Positions 30,722 to 32,966 of a stretch of DNA of 32,966 bases are shown here, piece after piece. Location: contig CAKQDQ010000018.1 in the NCBI GenBank assembly GCA_934229335.1, positions 1 through 32,966 on the forward strand, written 5' to 3'. Numbering within the stretch: the stretch's first letter is position 1; every line of letters begins with the position of its first letter. Origin of the DNA: an uncultured Prevotella sp. Its GTDB lineage: Bacteria > Bacteroidota > Bacteroidia > Bacteroidales > Bacteroidaceae. A program made the translations under genes and the position numbers. Below the pieces are notes generated by a model. The model was not told the origin of the DNA. It saw only the letters and a list, made by a program, of their open reading frames with translations, and searched no databases.

Positions 30722-32966
30722 AAAAAATGCAGTAGACGGCTGCCGCTACGATGTAGGCAATAAGGCACTGCGACACCACTACGGTCACGGCGTCACGGTT
30801 GCCGAGTTCTCTGCGTATTGCAGCTATAGCAGCCACACATGGGGTGTAGAGCAGGCAGAAGACCATGAGCGAAAGGGCTGACGCTGTTGTGAGAATGGTG
30901 CTAAGGTCGACTCCATCGCCGAAGAGTACGGAGAGGGTTGACACTACGCTCTCCTTGGCAAGGAATCCTCCTACGAGGGATGTTGCCACGCGCCAGTCGC
31001 CAAAGCCAAGGGGTTCGAAGACGGGGGCTACTACGCTCGCTATCTGTCCGAGGATAGACTGTGCCTGGTCGTCGACGAGGTTGAGATGGAATGAGAATGA
31101 CTGCAAGAACCATATCACGATGGTTGCCATGAAGATGACGGTGAAGGCACGCTGCAGGAAGTCTCTCGCCTTGTCCCACAGCAGTAGCATTGTGGTCTTG
31201 AAGCCTGGCAGACGGTAGTTGGGCAGCTCCATGACGAAAGGCACAGCCTCGCCCTTAAATGACGTGTTCTTCAACACTAACGCTACCAATATGCCTATGA
31301 TGATGCCGAGGAAATAGAGTCCACACATCACCCACGCCGCGCTATTGGGGAAGAAAGCAGCGCAGAAGAAGGCGTAGATGGGCAGCTTTGCCGTACACGA
31401 CATGAAGGGTGTGAGCATCACTGTCAGTCGGCGGTCACGCTCTGAGGGTAGTGTGCGGCTCGCCATTACGCTGGGCACGGAGCAGCCAAAGCCTATGAGC
31501 AATGGCACTATGGAACGCCCTGAAAGCCCTATCTTGCGCAAGAGCTTGTCCATGACGAAGGCGATGCGCGCCATATAGCCAGAGTCTTCAAGCATGGAGA
31601 GGAAGAAGAACAGCGTTACGATAATAGGTACGAAGCTGGCTACGGAGCCTACGCCTGCGTATACGCCGTCGATGATGAGTGAGCGCACGGCATCGTTGAC
31701 GTTCCATGCCTGCATTGTCTCGTCGCTAACTGTGGTAAACCAGTCTATGGCCTCCTCTAACCACTCTTGCATAGTGCCGCCTATGACGTCGAAGGTGAGC
31801 CAGAATATCATTGCCATGATAGCGAAGAAGGCTGGCAGGGCGGTCCATTTGCCTGTCAACACATGGTCTATGCGGTGCGAGCGTATCTGTTCCTTACTCT
31901 TATGGGGGTGGCACACGGTAGCTTCACACAGTCGGCTGATAAAGGAATAGCGCATCTCGGCAAGGGCGGCAGAGCGGTCAAGGCCTCTCTCCTCCTCCAT
32001 CTGTCGTATGATATGCTCTACCGTCTCTCGTTCGTTCTGCGAGAGATGTAGTGCCTCTATAATCTTTTCGTCGCCCTCAGCAAGCTTTGACGCGGCAAAG
32101 CGCACGGGCACTCCGTAACGCTGCGCATGGTCTTCTACAAGGTGCATGATGGCGTGTAGGCAGCGATGCACGGCTCCTCCGTGGTCTGACGGTGAACAGA
32201 AGTCCTGTCGGGCGGGACATTCCTGATAGCGCGCCACGTGGATGCTGTGACGCACCAACTCGTCTACGCCTGAGTTCTTGACGGCTGAGATGGGCACCAC
32301 TGGTATGCCGAGGAGGCGTTCCATGTCGTTAACTCGTATATGTCCGCCATTGCCCTCCATCTCGTCCATCATGTTAAGGGCGAGCACCATCGGTATGTCA
32401 AGCTCCATAAGCTGCATGGTGAGGTAGAGATTGCGCTCTATGTTTGTGGCGTCAACAATGTTGATGATGCCGCGTGGGTGCTCGTTGAGTATGAACTCAC
32501 GGCTCACTATCTCCTCGCTGGTGTATGGTGACAGGCTATATATGCCTGGCAGGTCGGTCACTTCGGTGTTCTTCATGCCACGTATGGCACCGCTCTTGCG
32601 GTCTACCGTCACTCCGGGGAAGTTGCCTACGTGCTGGTTGGCACCCGTAAGCTGGTTGAAGAGTGTTGTCTTACCGCAGTTCTGGTTGCCCGCTAAGGCG
32701 AATGTCAGCTTCTCGCCCTCTGGCAATGGGTTTTCGTGTGTAGGGTCGTGATAGCGTCCTCCCTCTCCAAGTCCGGGGTGGTCTGAGGGTATATGTGCCT
32801 CTTCAACGTCAGCTCCCCAGCGTTGCGCTTTCTCGCCTTCGGCAAGGGGGGTTACCGTTATGCGTGCCGCGTCTGCCTTACGTAGGGTACGCTCATAGCC
32901 ATGTAGCTCAAACTGCATTGGGTCGCCCATGGGAGCGAACTTACGCAGTGTGACGGTAGCACCGGG
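30720..32966 (-). CDS. feoB: Ferrous iron transporter, FeoA-FeoB fusion (5' end cut)
   Basis: The frame is open to the right edge, so the start lies outside the window; an internal ATG at 32928-32930 is not the start. The first visible residues, PGATVTLRKFAPMGDPMQFE and GYERTLRKADAARITV, are the C-terminal half of an FeoA (SH3-like) domain. A linker of about 50 residues follows, then FeoB: G1 motif GNQNCGKTT (about 32664-32690), GVTVDRKSG, G3 DLPGIYSLSPY, G4 NMMD, the cytoplasmic helical region, and the inner-membrane channel with PIIVTLFFFLSMLEDSGYM, SGRSIVPLLIGFGCSVPSV and a second Gate-type repeat, to a hydrophobic C-terminus. It imports Fe(II) across the inner membrane, gated by the G domain. 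The visible part has 748 residues. Confidence 0.95.
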   Translation of the reverse strand, partial: PGATVTLRKFAPMGDPMQFELHGYERTLRKADAARITVTPLAEGEKAQRWGADVEEAHIPSDHPGLGEGGRYHDPTHENPLPEGEKLTFALAGNQNCGKTTLFNQLTGANQHVGNFPGVTVDRKSGAIRGMKNTEVTDLPGIYSLSPYTSEEIVSREFILNEHPRGIINIVDATNIERNLYLTMQLMELDIPMVLALNMMDEMEGNGGHIRVNDMERLLGIPVVPISAVKNSGVDELVRHSIHVARYQECPARQDFCSPSDHGGAVHRCLHAIMHLVEDHAQRYGVPVRFAASKLAEGDEKIIEALHLSQNERETVEHIIRQMEEERGLDRSAALAEMRYSFISRLCEATVCHPHKSKEQIRSHRIDHVLTGKWTALPAFFAIMAMIFWLTFDVIGGTMQEWLEEAIDWFTTVSDETMQAWNVNDAVRSLIIDGVYAGVGSVASFVPIIVTLFFFLSMLEDSGYMARIAFVMDKLLRKIGLSGRSIVPLLIGFGCSVPSVMASRTLPSERDRRLTVMLTPFMSCTAKLPIYAFFCAAFFPNSAAWVMCGLYFLGIIIGILVALVLKNTSFKGEAVPFVMELPNYRLPGFKTTMLLLWDKARDFLQRAFTVIFMATIVIWFLQSFSFHLNLVDDQAQSILGQIASVVAPVFEPLGFGDWRVATSLVGGFLAKESVVSTLSVLFGDGVDLSTILTTASALSLMVFCLLYTPCVAAIAAIRRELGNRDAVTVVVSQCLIAYIVAAAVYCIF

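Noticed and set aside
30720..32930. FeoB starting at the internal ATG at 32930
   Set aside because: The frame continues upstream in good FeoA sequence to the window edge.

Overview
The window looks like chromosome of a Bacteroidales bacterium, most probably Prevotella or a close relative. The evidence is a SusC/SusD pair with a partner lipoprotein, the FeoA-FeoB fusion, TrpB2, an A/C-rich leader style without clear Shine-Dalgarno sequences, and several clear Bacteroidetes promoters of the form TTTG-N19/20-TAnnTTTG. Species cannot be fixed from sequence reading alone. Almost every gene is on the minus strand; trpB is the one clear plus-strand gene. I see no tRNA, rRNA, CRISPR array, phage gene or transposase.

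Layout, left to right. 1-491: 5' part of hemC (haem synthesis), cut by the window edge. 716-7187: housekeeping genes transcribed leftward: GNAT-like protein, parE, dusB, argB, then an ECF sigma factor and its likely anti-sigma partner. 7188-7450: a divergent promoter region. 7451-8818: trpB2, ending at a strong bidirectional terminator. 8944-9632: a HigB/HigA-type toxin-antitoxin pair whose promoter lies in a 17-bp perfect inverted repeat. 9756-12347: a secreted family 3 beta-xylosidase/glucosidase with a PA14 insert. 12576-13596: a Fic-family enzyme with a small upstream ORF. 13815-14972: a secreted protein of unknown function, preceded by an array of twenty-one 22-bp units. 15780-23461: a SusC-SusD-lipoprotein operon for glycan uptake; the third gene resembles the beta-helix proteins of pectin loci. 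23972-25324: an AAA/DUF4143 ATPase behind three sites repeated every 33 bp. 25458-30390: DUF3108 protein, Ig-like lipoprotein and a GH3-type acyl-acid-amido synthetase. 30456-32966: FeoB-associated Cys-rich peptide and FeoAB (ferrous iron uptake), cut by the right edge.

The most unusual content is non-coding. (1) A hairpin with a conserved flank (TCCTTGTGC on the transcribed strand) occurs four times, always in one orientation in a spacer between co-directional genes, followed by an A/C-rich stretch and a start codon. (2) In two consecutive envelope genes (DUF3108 and Ig-like lipoprotein) this hairpin and the start codon are bracketed by inverted repeats of the AATGAAGAATG type; the inner arm is translated as an N-terminal extension ahead of the signal peptide. 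(3) The 22-bp array lies between a predicted promoter and the secreted-protein gene, so it may be a long transcribed leader. (4) The small ORF ahead of fic ends in TCT TGA C, and a +1 shift there would add 15 residues. All functional readings of these elements are inference.
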